From: Vibrio sp. UCD-FRSSP16_30
Lineage (GTDB): Bacteria > Pseudomonadota > Gammaproteobacteria > Enterobacterales > Vibrionaceae
Reading direction: 5' to 3'
DNA: 64,000 nucleotides
Assembly (NCBI RefSeq): GCF_001676025.1
Contig: NZ_LZFW01000005.1
Span: 1-64,000, forward strand
Part shown: positions 29,201 through 39,872 of the stretch, piece after piece
Position numbering within the stretch: position 1 is the first letter of the stretch
Layout: every line of letters starts with the position of its first letter
Translations under genes and position numbers: made by a program
Notes under the pieces: generated by a model
Databases searched by the model: none
What the model saw: the letters and a program-made list of their open reading frames with translations, nothing else
What the model was told of the DNA's origin: nothing

Positions 29201-30243
29201 AAGGTGACTTGGATGCCAAAATAGAGACCCAAGAAGGGGATCTATTAATGAATGGTGACGGTGACTGGCGTGATATCGAAAATTGGGCTGCCAACCTTAA
29301 TATATCGGCTGATCAGTTGCTTGTTGAAGTTCCGCCTATGGTTAAGGCCAAAGTAGAGCCTGATATCAATGTTGCGGTAACGCCCGGTTTGATTGATGTG
29401 AAAGGTAAAGTCCGACTGCCTTGGGGAAGAATTACCGTTGAAGAACTTCCGCCATCAGCCATTTCTGTTTCTTCAGATGAAGTCATTGTAGATAAAGATC
29501 TTAAACCGTTAGAAGAGAGCTCCAAGTTCCCATTCAAGATCAAAACTGACATCAACGTGATTATCGGTAATGACTTCTTATTGAGTGCATTTGGCTTGAA
29601 AGGTGGTCTTGTTGGTGAGATTAATGTTTCTCAAAAGAACAATGCACCGTTTATTTTAGGCGAGGTGAATATCGTTGACGGTAAGTATCGCTCGTTTGGT
29701 CAAGACCTATTAATAGAAGAAGGCAAAGTGCTGTTTAATGGCCCTGCCGATCTTCCTTATCTATCCATTAAAGCCATTCGAAACCCTGACAATACAGAAG
29801 ATGATGTTATTGCTGGTATTAAGGTCACAGGCCCTGCCGATGAACCGAATATCGAAGTGTTTTCAGAGCCATCGATGCCACAAGCAAATGCGCTGTCTTA
29901 TATTTTACGAGGACAGGATATCGATAGTGATTCCGGTGGTAATGCCATGACAACCGCCCTTATTGGCTTAAGCTTGGCAAAAAGTGGCCGAGTAGTGGGC
30001 GAAATTGGTGAGGCTTTCGGTGTTAGCGATCTGCAATTGGATACCGCAGGCAGTGGTGATGATTCTCAAGTTACGGTGAGTGGCTATATTCTACCTGGAT
30101 TGCAAGTGAAGTACGGGGTCGGAATATTTGAATCTATCGGTGAATTTACTTTCCGCTATCGTTTAATGAAAGATCTTTACCTAGAATTAGTATCAGGCAC
30201 AGATAGCGCAGTAGACCTGTTATATCAGTTTGAATTTGATTAG
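26248..30243 (+). CDS. tamB: Translocation and assembly module inner-membrane protein TamB
   Basis: TamB is an AsmA-like bridge across the periplasm, anchored in the inner membrane and meeting TamA by its C-terminal domain; the family moves phospholipids. The 1331 residues show one membrane segment (about 52-75), a long beta-rich body and a C-terminal DUF490 domain (about 970-1331, ending LLYQFEFD). Two oddities are a Lys-rich cytoplasmic N terminus of about 45 residues, longer than in E. coli, and a Gln/Ser/Pro-rich insert at about 235-287. It overlaps tamA by one base. Confidence 0.95.
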   Translation: MNKDVQRSEEKAVDSVTTGKAVSESKATLKTKKTKSKDKKKRPLWRRILWTLTHISLGVIALILLILLLLWGLLFTNPGLNSILWGAEKVVPELTVDRTEGALLTDFQLYGIGYDNPALSSKLKADKLEMDIQLHCLIELQVCIKTLGIEGANFSLTDLPPTEEPVDEVSEPIRSVSLPFGLGVKVERLYLNKINLDVLGNKVAWQTFETGAQMRFGGLTLSPTRFEGARVSLATNQEQEPSAKSEPSAKPDPSTKQQDLAASEQEPLTQKQQAANETSQTSTDAISSKIVLPEIWIPLSINIQDITVTDFQLSSPDVQIDRAHLVASAQGNNVNIEQFELAMPIADVNLKGNAQLKGDYALTVDASAKVKQTTLAGQSVSLNAEGSVADLTLDAGLRDLIVADIDAKLQLLDPALPFDINLSKAKVQWPLRGEADYKAQIDTLQAKGILNQYDLDLIAAAQGKQIPDVNLSVDGEGNLEQIQLKHIDVETLKGAIKGSVLANWAAPINWQAELNLEHIQPGSYWPQAEGDISGNLITTGRLPEAGGWEVELSHLDIDGIFRNYPLNINGVLQAKDISGKGDFRVNTPGMVIAHGQNKIQVSGNLNEDWNINTKIDIPEIKNTVPDVSGRAIGLIKVRGAFATPEIITDLTATKIAWLDQLSVASISLQGDVSPLPAPKGSLDLVVEGVDHLEQKVKRSEFSFSGSQQDHRASFSVDSDVVQGGFSISGSLQTKPGLKWQGQLEDASLTTVQGEWVVDHSPKLSYDGDTQIAFVEAHCWLQADSKLCLDKDVKAGQSGEVFASIQHFNFSQVSTLLPKDISLVGKVDANVRAKWSPNALPEVEMKVKLPEGSVTQHLDRPLVVGWNQVNFDASLIKDDLKANWNIDFTDNGDVLGRVELDKVSKENKQIDARIQLQQITLGMLAPLFGEFSQVEADINSDIKLKGPVKKPQIFGDFRVEHIIATGDVTPIDVTGGQLIAKFSGYQGDLDAKIETQEGDLLMNGDGDWRDIENWAANLNISADQLLVEVPPMVKAKVEPDINVAVTPGLIDVKGKVRLPWGRITVEELPPSAISVSSDEVIVDKDLKPLEESSKFPFKIKTDINVIIGNDFLLSAFGLKGGLVGEINVSQKNNAPFILGEVNIVDGKYRSFGQDLLIEEGKVLFNGPADLPYLSIKAIRNPDNTEDDVIAGIKVTGPADEPNIEVFSEPSMPQANALSYILRGQDIDSDSGGNAMTTALIGLSLAKSGRVVGEIGEAFGVSDLQLDTAGSGDDSQVTVSGYILPGLQVKYGVGIFESIGEFTFRYRLMKDLYLELVSGTDSAVDLLYQFEFD

Positions 30244-30263
30244 CTATAACACAGGATGATGGT

Positions 30264-30608
30264 ATGCAGCATTTAGTTTTTGTTTATGGAACCTTAAGGC
30301 AAGGTGAAGCAAACCACTTCCTTTTGCAAGGTAGCGAATTACTTGGTTTGTATGAGACTCCACCGCAATATACGTTGTACGACTTTAGCGCCTTTCCCGG
30401 ATTAGTCGAAGGCTACGATAGCATCACAGGAGAGGTCTATCGGATTACAGATGATGTGCTAGCTAAGCTTGATATTCTTGAAGATATTCCCATTGAGTAT
30501 CGACGAGAAACGATAGAAACCACCTTTGGAGAAGCATGGATTTATATTTATCAAGGCACGGAGTCAGGTAAGGCGATTGAATCTGGAGATTGGAATTTAC
30601 GTAACTGA
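30264..30608 (+). CDS. ytfP: Gamma-glutamylcyclotransferase-like protein YtfP
   Basis: A 114-residue protein of the GGCT/AIG2-like fold. The family start VFVYGTLRQGEANH holds the YGTLR motif that binds substrate in relatives, and a conserved glutamate occurs in the EGYDSITGEVYRI region. The natural substrate is uncertain. It follows tamB by 20 bp with AGGATG before the ATG; the tamA-tamB-ytfP order is the same in E. coli. Confidence 0.92.
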   Translation: MQHLVFVYGTLRQGEANHFLLQGSELLGLYETPPQYTLYDFSAFPGLVEGYDSITGEVYRITDDVLAKLDILEDIPIEYRRETIETTFGEAWIYIYQGTESGKAIESGDWNLRN

Positions 30609-30645
30609 CCACTGATTGCGGTTGATATAATACAAGGATGTTGTA

Positions 30646-31167
30646 ATGAAATGGATGCTCGTACTATTGAGTAGTTTTGTTCTTTGGGGTTGCGTTGGTA
30701 AGCCAGAGCAAGTGACACCCGTGAGTAATTTTCAATTAGACCGATATTTAGGTCAATGGTATGAAATTGCGCGTTTAGATCACTCTTTTGAGCGAGGTAT
30801 GACAGAGGTGTCCGCTCAATATTCAATGCGAGATGATGGTGGTGTTCGGGTATTAAATCGAGGGTATTCGACAAAAGACAATGAATGGAGTGATGCTGAA
30901 GGTAAGGCTTATTTTGTTGATTCTACTGATTCAGGTTACTTGAAAGTATCATTTTTTGGTCCCTTTTATGGCTCATATATCGTATTTGAATTAGAGCAGG
31001 ACAATTACGATTATGCTTTTGTTTCGGGTCCAGATCATTCTTACTTATGGCTTCTTTCTCGAACGCCGACCATCAGTGATGAGATTAAGCAGAAATTTAA
31101 AAGCCAAGCAAAAGAGCTTGGCTTTGATACTGATAAACTAATTTGGGTCAAACAGACCGTAGATTAG
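30646..31167 (+). CDS. blc: Outer-membrane lipoprotein lipocalin (Blc)
   Basis: A 173-residue lipoprotein: signal peptide with lipobox LWGC and lipidated Cys16, then a lipocalin fold. The signature [17 protein letters not shown] is lipocalin motif 1, and [14 protein letters not shown] matches motif 3 of the Blc group. Such proteins bind lysophospholipids and fatty acids at the outer membrane. It is likely co-transcribed with ytfP and converges on fbp, with the two stops overlapping by 3 bp. Confidence 0.93.
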   Translation: MKWMLVLLSSFVLWGCVGKPEQVTPVSNFQLDRYLGQWYEIARLDHSFERGMTEVSAQYSMRDDGGVRVLNRGYSTKDNEWSDAEGKAYFVDSTDSGYLKVSFFGPFYGSYIVFELEQDNYDYAFVSGPDHSYLWLLSRTPTISDEIKQKFKSQAKELGFDTDKLIWVKQTVD

Positions 31168-32180
31168 TATTGGTCAGGGTTTTGTTCGATGAAACCATGC
31201 AGCGTTTCAATCATAGCGTTAGAGCCAACAAAGAATGGTACACGTTGATGTAATTCTGTTGGTTTAACTTCCATGATGCGTTTTTCGCCGTCAGTTGCTC
31301 GACCACCAGCTTGCTCCATTAAGAATGCCATTGGGTTACATTCATAAAGAAGACGCAGTTTACCCATAGGGTAAGAGCGAGTACTTGGGTATAGGAAGAT
31401 ACCACCCATTAGCAAGTTTCTGTGGAAGTCAGATACCAATGAACCGATGTAACGTGAAGTGTACGGACGGTTTGTTGGAGTATCTTCTTCTTGGCAGTAT
31501 TTGATGTATTTTTTAACACCAAGTGGGAATTTTACGTAGTTACCTTCATTGATAGAGTAAACCTTGCCTTCATTAGGGATGGTCATGCTCTCATGAGATA
31601 AACAGAATACGCCAATAGATGGGTCGTATGTGAAGCCGTGAACACCAGCACCCGTTGTGTAAACTAGCATAGTAGAAGAACCGTAAATCACGTAGCCAGA
31701 TGCGACTTGCTCAGTACCAGGTTGTAGGTAATCTTCTTTTTCTGTTGGTGATCCAATTGGTGAAATACGACGGTAGATAGAGAAAATAGTACCTACAGAT
31801 ACGTTCACATCAATGTTGCTTGAACCATCTAGTGGGTCCATTAATACTACATATTTAGCATTTAGGTTTCGTGCACTAGCGAAAGAAACCGCTTCGTCTT
31901 CTTCTTCACTTGCAATACCACAAACTTGGTCGCGAGCTTCTAGGGCACTTTTAAACGTGTCATTTGCAAGTACATCAAGTTTTTGTTGTGCTTCACCTTG
32001 GATATTTTCAGCGCCAGCAGCACCAGTAATATCAACTAAGCCAGCTTTATTGATTTCACGGTGGACAATCTTAGCAGCAAGACTAATAGAAGATAGTAAT
32101 GACGATAATTCACCACTAGCCGCAGGGAAGTCATTTTGCTTCTCTACGATAAATTCACCTAACGTTCTTAAATTGGACAT
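31164..32180 (-). CDS. fbp: Class I fructose-1,6-bisphosphatase
   Basis: Removes the 1-phosphate of fructose 1,6-bisphosphate in gluconeogenesis. The 338 residues show the metal-binding [20 protein letters not shown] and the substrate region [20 protein letters not shown], then [20 protein letters not shown]. No truncation. Divergent from mpl, as the fbp-mpl pair is in E. coli. Confidence 0.97.
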   Translation of the reverse strand: MSNLRTLGEFIVEKQNDFPAASGELSSLLSSISLAAKIVHREINKAGLVDITGAAGAENIQGEAQQKLDVLANDTFKSALEARDQVCGIASEEEDEAVSFASARNLNAKYVVLMDPLDGSSNIDVNVSVGTIFSIYRRISPIGSPTEKEDYLQPGTEQVASGYVIYGSSTMLVYTTGAGVHGFTYDPSIGVFCLSHESMTIPNEGKVYSINEGNYVKFPLGVKKYIKYCQEEDTPTNRPYTSRYIGSLVSDFHRNLLMGGIFLYPSTRSYPMGKLRLLYECNPMAFLMEQAGGRATDGEKRIMEVKPTELHQRVPFFVGSNAMIETLHGFIEQNPDQY

Positions 32181-32399
32181 GGGGGATTCCGTTTATTTGT
32201 ATGACAAGTTCTTTTTTTAGCCAAATATACAGCACAAAACATATTATGGCACGAAAACTAATTGATCTATTTCACAGTTTTCTGACTTTAATCGTTCCAA
32301 ATTGTATGTGTTCATGTCGAAAATCTGGGTAAAATTAGATTATAAGGCTTATTGGCGAGCCTAAAACTTTAGTCGCCTCACAAAGATAGCGAGAATTCT

Positions 32400-33755
32400 A
32401 TGCATATTCATATACTTGGCGTTTGTGGCACCTTCATGGGAGGTGCTGCGGTATTGGCAAAGCAACTTGGGCACAAAGTAACAGGCAGTGACGCAAACGT
32501 TTACCCTCCGATGAGTACACTTCTTGAATCGGAAGGTGTTGAGATAATTCAAGGCTATGATCCGAAGCAACTAGAGCCTCGTCCTGATCTTGTGGTCATT
32601 GGCAATGCAATGAGCCGCGGTAACCCATGTGTTGAGTATGTTTTAGACAATAATTTGCGCTACACATCTGGACCTCAGTGGTTACAAGAGTTCTTATTGC
32701 ATGATCGTTGGGTGCTGGCGGTTGCGGGTACTCATGGTAAAACCACGACAGCCAGTATGCTGTCGTGGGTATTAGAGGCGTGTGGTTATGAACCTGGCTT
32801 TCTTGTCGGCGGCGTACTGGGTAATTTTGGACAATCAGCTCGCCTAGGCGATAGCATGTTTTTTGTCGTAGAGGCGGATGAATACGACAGCGCTTTCTTT
32901 GATAAACGTTCTAAGTTTGTGCATTACCATCCACGTACACTGGTCATGAACAATCTTGAATTTGATCATGCTGATATTTTTGATGACTTAGAAGCGATTA
33001 AACGTCAGTTCCATCATCTAGTGCGAACCGTGCCAAGCAATGGGCGTATTTTTGCACCGTCAGATGATGTGGCATTAAACGATGTGTTATCTCGAGGTTG
33101 TTGGAGTGAAACAGAGTTTTCCCACAAAGATTGGCAAGCCAATAAATTGAAAGCCGATGGCAGTCATTTTGAAGTGTACTTTGAGCTGCAAAAAGTTGGT
33201 GAAGTTAATTGGGATTTAGTCGGTGATCATAACGTCAATAATGCTTTGATGGCGATTGCAGCTGCGCGTCATGTAGGGGTTGTTGCTGACCTAGCGTGTG
33301 AAGCACTGGGGCGTTTTATCAACACTAAACGTCGTCTTGAGCTTAAAGGTGAAGTTGGCGGTATTACGGTTTATGATGATTTTGCCCATCACCCAACCGC
33401 CATTAAGCTCACTTTAGGCGGCTTGCGTAACAAAGTGGGTGAGCAGAGAATTCTGGCAGTATTAGAGCCAAGATCGAGCACCATGAAAATGGGTGTGCAT
33501 AAACAGACTTTAGCCGCCTCTTTAGTTGCCGCGGATAAAGTTTATCTTTACCAACCCGACAACATTGACTGGTCAGTGGATGATATTGCCCAACAATGTT
33601 CGCAAGCGACTTTTACATCCCGATCGGTTGATGACATCGTTGCAGAGCTAGTCAAAGAATCTCAAGCAGGGGATCAAATTCTAATTATGAGTAATGGCGG
33701 TTTTGAAGGTATTCATACTAAGCTATTAAACGCACTACAAGTAGCAGGGAACTAA
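32400..33755 (+). CDS. mpl: UDP-MurNAc:L-Ala-gamma-D-Glu-meso-Dap ligase (murein recycling)
   Basis: Mpl joins recycled murein tripeptide to UDP-MurNAc. The 451 residues have the Mur-ligase ATP loop [13 protein letters not shown] (about 110-122), the central [20 protein letters not shown] and the C-terminal domain. The start [20 protein letters not shown] is typical of Mpl and distinguishes it from MurC. The stop overlaps the ubiX start by one base. Confidence 0.96.
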   Translation: MHIHILGVCGTFMGGAAVLAKQLGHKVTGSDANVYPPMSTLLESEGVEIIQGYDPKQLEPRPDLVVIGNAMSRGNPCVEYVLDNNLRYTSGPQWLQEFLLHDRWVLAVAGTHGKTTTASMLSWVLEACGYEPGFLVGGVLGNFGQSARLGDSMFFVVEADEYDSAFFDKRSKFVHYHPRTLVMNNLEFDHADIFDDLEAIKRQFHHLVRTVPSNGRIFAPSDDVALNDVLSRGCWSETEFSHKDWQANKLKADGSHFEVYFELQKVGEVNWDLVGDHNVNNALMAIAAARHVGVVADLACEALGRFINTKRRLELKGEVGGITVYDDFAHHPTAIKLTLGGLRNKVGEQRILAVLEPRSSTMKMGVHKQTLAASLVAADKVYLYQPDNIDWSVDDIAQQCSQATFTSRSVDDIVAELVKESQAGDQILIMSNGGFEGIHTKLLNALQVAGN

Positions 33756-34396
33756 TGCAAGACAAGACGCAGGATAAGACGCAACAAAAGAGTATTACCT
33801 TAGCGATGACGGGGGCTTCTGGCGCGCCGTATGGATTGGCATTGCTCAAAAAGCTTTTACAGGCAGACTATCGTGTGTATTTTTTGGTTTCGTCAGCCGC
33901 TAGAGTGGTATTGGCCACTGAGCACAATCTTAAACTGCCTAGTGGTCCTGATGCGATTAAAGCGACACTGGTCGAGTATTTGGGTTGTGATGACTCACAG
34001 CTGGTGGTGTGCGGAAAAGAAGACTGGTTTTCGCCAGTGGCTTCTGGATCGGCTGCGCCAAAACAAATGATTGTTTGTCCGTGTTCTGCCGGTAGCCTTG
34101 CTTCTATTGCGCATGGTATGTCTGACAATCTTATTGAGCGAGCAGCAGATGTGGTATTAAAAGAGCGCGGTCAGCTGATTCTTGTGGTTCGAGAAACGCC
34201 GTTCTCTACTTTGCATTTAGAAAATATGCTCAAGCTTTCAAAAATGGGGGCAACCATTATGCCCGCAGCTCCCGGCTTTTATCATCAACCACAATCAATT
34301 GATGATCTGGTTAACTTTATGGTGGCGCGAGTACTTGATCATGTTGGGATCAGTCAGGATCTCGTGCAGCCTTGGGGTTACGATAGGCGTCAGTAG
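33755..34396 (+). CDS. ubiX: Flavin prenyltransferase UbiX
   Basis: UbiX prenylates FMN to make the cofactor of the UbiD decarboxylase in ubiquinone synthesis. The 213 residues contain the flavin-binding [13 protein letters not shown] and the conserved [20 protein letters not shown] and [13 protein letters not shown]. It starts within the mpl stop codon, so the two are coupled. The first 12 codons carry a short repeat of DKTQ and are not conserved; translation could start later but no better site is visible. Confidence 0.95.
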   Translation: MQDKTQDKTQQKSITLAMTGASGAPYGLALLKKLLQADYRVYFLVSSAARVVLATEHNLKLPSGPDAIKATLVEYLGCDDSQLVVCGKEDWFSPVASGSAAPKQMIVCPCSAGSLASIAHGMSDNLIERAADVVLKERGQLILVVRETPFSTLHLENMLKLSKMGATIMPAAPGFYHQPQSIDDLVNFMVARVLDHVGISQDLVQPWGYDRRQ

Positions 34397-34449
34397 CAAT
34401 TATGTTTTTAAATCAGGGTTCTAAATAATGGTTTAAATAGCGAATAAAC

Positions 34450-34479
34450 AACGCCAGCAGGAATGCTGGCGTTATTTTT
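34450..34479. terminator. Intrinsic terminator between ubiX and PhoH-like gene
   Basis: Perfect 10-bp arms (34450-34459, 34464-34473), GGAA loop, then ATTTTTA. Serves the rightward mpl-ubiX pair and possibly the convergent gene. Confidence 0.85.
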
Positions 34480-34496
34480 ACTTACCGTGATTAGTA

Positions 34497-35873
34497 TTAA
34501 AGATTTTCCTCTGCAAATTCAGCTAAGCGACTGCGAACCACACCATTGAGGTGCACGTTAGCGGAACCTTCAAAGTTTTTAAAACGCTCCACCATATAAG
34601 TCAGCCCTGATGTTACCGGCGTTAAATAAGCCGAATCGATCTGCGCAAGATTTCCTGAACAGACAATTTTAGTCCCTTCACCGCATCGAGTAATGATGGT
34701 TTTGATTTGTGAGGCGGTTAAGTTCTGGCATTCATCAAGCAATACAAACGCATTTTGAATAGAGCGTCCACGCATAAAGTTAATCGACTTAAACTGAATA
34801 TTGGCTTTCTCGCAGATGTAACGCAAAGAGCCTTCAGTGCAGTGATCGTTTTTATGTAATGCCTCGAGCGTATCGGTCACCGCCGCCAGCCAAGGCAGCA
34901 TTTTTTCTTCTTCATTGCCCGGTAAAAAACCAATGGACTCACCAATATCTGGGGTATTGCGAGTCACAATGATTTTATCAAACATCTTATATTCGACGGT
35001 TTGTTCAAGTGCTGCGGCCATTGCTAATAGGGTTTTACCACTACCGGCTGCACCGGTTAAGATGACTAGGTCGATATCCGGATCCATCAGTGCATCTAGG
35101 GCCATGCCTTGGTAGATGTTTTTCGGTTTTATATCCCACGCGCGGCGGTTCATCATTTTGTCGCAGCTGAGATCTTTTAAAGTGATGGACTCTGCGTTGA
35201 TGTCGGTAATGCGAGCGGCAAAGTCACTATCAGAGTCGAGGATATATTGATTGATATAAGGCATCTCAATGACTGACTGATTAATGAGATGATGCGCTTT
35301 ACCCGCTAAAGCAATGGAATTAACTTCATCCACTTTATCCCAAAAAGATCCCTCGTATTGAGTAAAACCTTTAGTGAGATACTGCACATCATCAATGAGC
35401 TGATCAGTGCGGTAATCTTCAACGTGTCGCACCCCGGCACCTTTTGCTCTTAGGCGCATATTGATGTCTTTAGTGACGAGTACCACTTCTCTCGGTGAGC
35501 GTTTATTTTGCAGGTAAATAACCGCGTTTAAGATGCGGTTGTCACCCGCCTTATCAGCAAAAGCTTTAACGGTTTCTTGCAACTCAAAGTCTGCCAGTAT
35601 TGATAAAGTGCCGCCTACGTGATTTTCGTTGTGAAAGCGAATACCTTCAGATATCTGATCAGGCGTCGCTTCCCGAAAAATATCTTCTAAGGTTCGTATC
35701 GCAACACGCGCATCGTGTGCTACATCTCGTTTGCTGTCTTTAATTCGGTCTAGTTCTTCTAATACTGTCATCGGAATGACGACGTCGTGTTCATGAAAGG
35801 AATAAATAGCATGTGGTTCGTGAAGTAGGATATTGGTGTCTAATACAAAAATCTTGCGTTCGCTATCACCCAT
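34497..35873 (-). CDS. PIN domain-PhoH family ATPase
   Basis: A 458-residue fusion. The N-terminal PIN nuclease domain (about 1-150) has the acidic residues in FVLDTNILLHEP and GDNRILN; the C-terminal PhoH domain (about 240-458) has Walker A LTGAAGSGKTLLAM and Walker B AFVLLDECQNLT. PIN-PhoH proteins act as RNA helicase-ribonucleases in mycobacteria; the E. coli relative is uncharacterised. A role in RNA turnover is therefore inferred. AAGGAG 6 bp before the ATG fixes the start. Confidence 0.92.
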   Translation of the reverse strand: MGDSERKIFVLDTNILLHEPHAIYSFHEHDVVIPMTVLEELDRIKDSKRDVAHDARVAIRTLEDIFREATPDQISEGIRFHNENHVGGTLSILADFELQETVKAFADKAGDNRILNAVIYLQNKRSPREVVLVTKDINMRLRAKGAGVRHVEDYRTDQLIDDVQYLTKGFTQYEGSFWDKVDEVNSIALAGKAHHLINQSVIEMPYINQYILDSDSDFAARITDINAESITLKDLSCDKMMNRRAWDIKPKNIYQGMALDALMDPDIDLVILTGAAGSGKTLLAMAAALEQTVEYKMFDKIIVTRNTPDIGESIGFLPGNEEEKMLPWLAAVTDTLEALHKNDHCTEGSLRYICEKANIQFKSINFMRGRSIQNAFVLLDECQNLTASQIKTIITRCGEGTKIVCSGNLAQIDSAYLTPVTSGLTYMVERFKNFEGSANVHLNGVVRSRLAEFAEENL

Positions 35874-36003
35874 AAGCGTCTCCTTTGCTTATTTGACGTT
35901 GTGTATCAGAGCGATCTCAAAATTCAGATAGTAACCTGATGAAGAGAGCACAGTTTGATATTGATAACCTCTTCTATTTTAAGCCTAGTTTAGTTTCATT
36001 TCG

Positions 36004-36031
36004 TTGACAGTGAGATTGCACTATTTATATC
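36004..36031 (+). promoter_or_regulatory. Possible rapA promoter
   Basis: In the 298-bp gap between the divergent PhoH-like gene and rapA, TTGACA (36004-36009) is followed after 16 bp by TATATC (36026-36031). A second pair, TTGACT (36106) and TATGAT (36131), is spaced 19 bp. Neither is decisive, and I saw nothing else in the gap. Confidence 0.3.
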
Positions 36032-36171
36032 CATTAAACGTAAGGTTTTACGTGCTCCTAGTGCATCGATGTACTATTATGACGCCCTTTTTCTGACAGG
36101 AAACTTTGACTGATTTGTCGAGTTTTCTTCTATGATTGTTAGAGTTAAATTTATAAAAGGGTATTAGCTGA

Positions 36172-39078
36172 ATGGCATTTGCGATTGGTCAACGTTGGAT
36201 TAGTGATACAGAAAGTGATTTAGGACTAGGAACTATAGTGGCTATTGATGCGCGAACAGTGACTTTAATGTTTGCCGCCTCTGAAGAAGAGCGACTGTAT
36301 GCTATCAATGATGCTCCAATTACTCGTGTTACTTTTGCTGTTGGTGACACCATCGAAGCCCATGAAGGGTGGTCACTGATTGTCGAGGAAGTGAACGAAG
36401 AAAAAGGCGTGCTTTGTTATAGAGGTACTCGAGAGGATACTGATGAGCAAGGTATTGAACTTCGTGAAATTTTCCTAAGTCACCAAATTCGCTTTAATAA
36501 GCCACAGGATAAGTTATTTACTGGGCAAATTGACCGCATGGACAATTTTGTATTGCGCTATCAAGCGTTGAATAACCAGTATCAACAACATAAAAGCCCA
36601 TTGCGAGGCCTAACTGGCATGCGTGCAGGTTTGATTCCTCACCAGCTATTTATTGCCCAAGAAGTAGGGCGTCGTCACGCACCTCGTGTTTTACTTGCTG
36701 ATGAAGTCGGTTTGGGTAAAACCATTGAAGCGGGTATGATTATCCACCAACAGGTGCTCGCCGGTCGCGCAGAACGAATTCTTATCGTTGTTCCTGAAAC
36801 TCTAATCCATCAATGGCTGGTGGAGATGATGCGCCGCTTTAATCTGCACTTTTCTGTGTTTGATGAAGAGCGTTGTGTTGAAGCTTATGCAGATGCTGCC
36901 AATCCGTTTGATACTCAGCAATTTGTATTGTGTTCATTAGACTTTCTTAAAAACAGCCCTAAACGCCATCAGCAAGCACTTGAAGCGCAGTGGGACTTGT
37001 TAGTTGTCGATGAAGCTCATCACCTAGAGTGGAGCTTAGAGGCGCCAAGTGAAGAGTATTTAGCGGTAGAGTCTTTAGCATCAAAGATTCCTGCGGTATT
37101 ACTACTAACAGCAACCCCTGAGCAATTAGGCCGTGAGAGTCACTTTGCTCGACTTCGCCTGCTAGATCCTGACCGTTTTTATGACTACCAAAGCTTTGTC
37201 GACGAAGAAGAAAACTACGCACCGGTTGCCGAAGCTGTCAGTCAGTTATTGTCTGGACAAGCACTACCAGATGATGCGAAAAATCAAATCACTGAGCTGT
37301 TATCAGAGCAAGACGTAGAGCCTATCTTTAAAGCGATTGCGGATCAGCAGCACCCAGAACAACAAGCACTGGCAAGACAAGAGTTGGTAGACAACTTGAT
37401 GGACCGCCATGGTACAGGGCGAGTGCTATTTCGTAATACTCGTGCCGCGATAAAAGGTTTCCCTGAGCGTCGAGTTCATTTATTACCTATGCCGATGCCA
37501 GAGCAATATACTCGCGCAATTAAAGTGTCGAAGATATTTAATGTTGATCTTTCTTTGGATAAACAAGCGGGCATCATGCTTTATCCTGAAGAAGTATTCC
37601 AAGAGCTTGGGGATACCGGCGCATGGTGGCAATTTGATAGCCGAGTTGATTGGCTGATTGAAAAAGTGAAACAAAAACGTGCAGATAAAATTTTGGTGAT
37701 TGCATCGCGATCGGCAACTGCACTACAGCTAGAGCAAGCATTGCGTGAGCGAGAAGGCATCCGAGCGACGGTATTCCACGAAGGAATGTCAATTATTGAA
37801 CGAGATAAAGCAGCTGCTTATTTTGCCCAAGAAGAGGGTGGTGCTCAGGTACTTATCTGTTCTGAAATTGGCTCAGAAGGTCGTAATTTCCAGTTTGCTA
37901 ATCAACTGGTGATGTTTGATCTTCCGTTTAATCCAGACCTTCTTGAACAGCGAATTGGTCGTTTAGACCGTATTGGGCAAAACTCAGATATCGATGTTTT
38001 TGTTCCATATTTAGAGGGAAGCTCACAGAGCGTATTGGCTCGCTGGTACAGTGAAGGACTGAATGCGTTTGCGGAAACGTGCCCAACAGGCAGAACGGTC
38101 TACGAGAAGTTCTCTTATGAGTTAACTGAGATGATTGCTACGGGTGATTGCTCTGAGCTTGATGATGTTATTGCTCAGTCAGTGAAGATTAATCAGCAGT
38201 TAAAACAAGATCTTGAACATGGTCGCGATAGATTATTAGAAATGCATTCTAATGGCGGCGAGCGAGCTCAAGACTTAGTGCAGGAAATTGCAGCTAAAGA
38301 TAACGATACTAAATTTGTTAGCTTCGCCTTGAGCTTATTTGATTGTATTGGCCTAAATCAAGATGACAAAGGTGAAAACGCACTGGTTGTGACACCTTCT
38401 GAGCACATGCTTGTGCCAAGTTATCCTGGCCTTCCTTATGACGGCGCAACCATTACTTTTGAGCGTGATATTGCCTTGTCTCGTGAAGATATGAACTTTA
38501 TGTCTTGGGAACATCCAATGATTCAAGGTGGTATTGATTTACTGCTTAGTGAAGGTGTGGGGGCGTCAGCGGTCTCTTTGTTAAAAAACAAAGCGCTTCC
38601 AGTAGGCACCATGCTTTTAGAGTTGGTATACCTTGTTGATGCCCAAGCACCAAAACGCAGTGGTATCGCACGATTCTTGCCACAAACGCCAATTCGCCTA
38701 ATGTTAGATGGCAAAGGTAATGATCTTTCAGCGCAAGTTGAGTTTGAAAGTTTTAACCGCCAACTAAGTCCGATTAATCGTCATATGGCAAGTAAATTGG
38801 TTACTTCTGTTCAAGGGCAAGTACAAGCATTAATTGCGGCAGGTGATGAGAAAATACTGCCTAAGCATGAGCTAGTAAAACAGCAAGCTAAGGCCGAAAT
38901 GGAAACCAGCCTCAATGCAGAGCTTGCAAGATTATTGGCACTAAAAGCAGTTAACCCGAACATTCGTGATGAAGAAGTAGAAGCCATTGAGCAACAGATT
39001 ACCGAGCTAGGTAGCTTTATCTCACAAGCTCAAATTCAATTAGATTCTTTGCGTCTAATCGTTGTTTCTCACAACTAG
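36172..39078 (+). CDS. rapA: RNA polymerase-associated ATPase RapA
   Basis: RapA is a Swi2/Snf2 ATPase that recycles RNA polymerase after transcription. The 968 residues match E. coli. Two Tudor-like N-terminal domains start [20 protein letters not shown]; the helicase core has [13 protein letters not shown] (about 176-188), the DEAH box [10 protein letters not shown] (about 279) and, in the second lobe, [20 protein letters not shown] and [12 protein letters not shown]. It is followed 13 bp later by rluA, the same order as in E. coli. Confidence 0.97.
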   Translation: MAFAIGQRWISDTESDLGLGTIVAIDARTVTLMFAASEEERLYAINDAPITRVTFAVGDTIEAHEGWSLIVEEVNEEKGVLCYRGTREDTDEQGIELREIFLSHQIRFNKPQDKLFTGQIDRMDNFVLRYQALNNQYQQHKSPLRGLTGMRAGLIPHQLFIAQEVGRRHAPRVLLADEVGLGKTIEAGMIIHQQVLAGRAERILIVVPETLIHQWLVEMMRRFNLHFSVFDEERCVEAYADAANPFDTQQFVLCSLDFLKNSPKRHQQALEAQWDLLVVDEAHHLEWSLEAPSEEYLAVESLASKIPAVLLLTATPEQLGRESHFARLRLLDPDRFYDYQSFVDEEENYAPVAEAVSQLLSGQALPDDAKNQITELLSEQDVEPIFKAIADQQHPEQQALARQELVDNLMDRHGTGRVLFRNTRAAIKGFPERRVHLLPMPMPEQYTRAIKVSKIFNVDLSLDKQAGIMLYPEEVFQELGDTGAWWQFDSRVDWLIEKVKQKRADKILVIASRSATALQLEQALREREGIRATVFHEGMSIIERDKAAAYFAQEEGGAQVLICSEIGSEGRNFQFANQLVMFDLPFNPDLLEQRIGRLDRIGQNSDIDVFVPYLEGSSQSVLARWYSEGLNAFAETCPTGRTVYEKFSYELTEMIATGDCSELDDVIAQSVKINQQLKQDLEHGRDRLLEMHSNGGERAQDLVQEIAAKDNDTKFVSFALSLFDCIGLNQDDKGENALVVTPSEHMLVPSYPGLPYDGATITFERDIALSREDMNFMSWEHPMIQGGIDLLLSEGVGASAVSLLKNKALPVGTMLLELVYLVDAQAPKRSGIARFLPQTPIRLMLDGKGNDLSAQVEFESFNRQLSPINRHMASKLVTSVQGQVQALIAAGDEKILPKHELVKQQAKAEMETSLNAELARLLALKAVNPNIRDEEVEAIEQQITELGSFISQAQIQLDSLRLIVVSHN

Positions 39079-39091
39079 AGTGAAATAAATT

Positions 39092-39829
39092 ATGGCCATG
39101 ATTGAGTATCGCCCTCCAATAGATCCGTGGATAGATATTGTGTATCAAGATGAACATATCTTGGTAGCCAATAAGCCAGCTGGATTATTGTCAGTACCGG
39201 GGCGAGAAGAAAAGCATTACGACAGTTTATGGAGTCGCCTTGTGGCGGAATATCCTGAGATCCAAGTTGTGCATCGCTTGGACATGGCCACCTCTGGTTT
39301 AATGCTGTTTGCTCTGTCTAAAGAGGCAGAGCGACACATAAAGAAACAGTTCCAATATCGCCTAACACATAAAGTGTATTACGCTCGTGTGTGGGGCGAA
39401 ATAGAAGAAAAAGAAGGTATTGTCGATTTACCTCTGATTTGTGATTGGCCGAATAGACCAAGACAAAAAGTATGCACTCAAGACGGCAAGCCTTCACGCA
39501 CTGATTATCAGAAAGTACAGCAAGAAGAAAAAACCTGTATTGTTCGCCTATTGCCAATTACAGGACGTTCACATCAACTGCGCGTGCATATGAGTGAAAT
39601 AGGTCATTCGATTGTGGGTGATGAATTTTACTCTGAAGGTGAGGCGCAAGCCTTTTCAGACCGATTACAACTGCACTCTACTGAACTGAGTTTTTATCAC
39701 CCAAAAGATAATCAGTTAGTCAGTATGTTTGTGCCATGCGACTTTTATCCGCAAGCAAAACCATTAGTATTAGAACTCTACTCAGCTGAACCTGAGTTGC
39801 CGGACTATAAAACTTTGCCTAAGCACTAG
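39092..39829 (+). CDS. rluA: Dual-specificity 23S rRNA/tRNA pseudouridine synthase RluA
   Basis: In E. coli RluA makes pseudouridine 746 in 23S rRNA and 32 in some tRNAs. The 245 residues have the catalytic Asp in VVHRLDMATSGLMLFA, the conserved KPAGLLSVPGR, and TGRSHQLRVHMSEIGHSIVG. A second ATG two codons in (39098) may be the start, giving MIEYRPPIDPW. Cotranscribed with rapA. Confidence 0.95.
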   Translation: MAMIEYRPPIDPWIDIVYQDEHILVANKPAGLLSVPGREEKHYDSLWSRLVAEYPEIQVVHRLDMATSGLMLFALSKEAERHIKKQFQYRLTHKVYYARVWGEIEEKEGIVDLPLICDWPNRPRQKVCTQDGKPSRTDYQKVQQEEKTCIVRLLPITGRSHQLRVHMSEIGHSIVGDEFYSEGEAQAFSDRLQLHSTELSFYHPKDNQLVSMFVPCDFYPQAKPLVLELYSAEPELPDYKTLPKH

Positions 39830-39872
39830 CTTTAAGTGTTCAGCATAAGCGCTAAAATACTAAGGATTACGC

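Noticed and set aside
36959..37222. Minus-strand open frame inside rapA
   Set aside because: Antisense shadow of a conserved helicase region.
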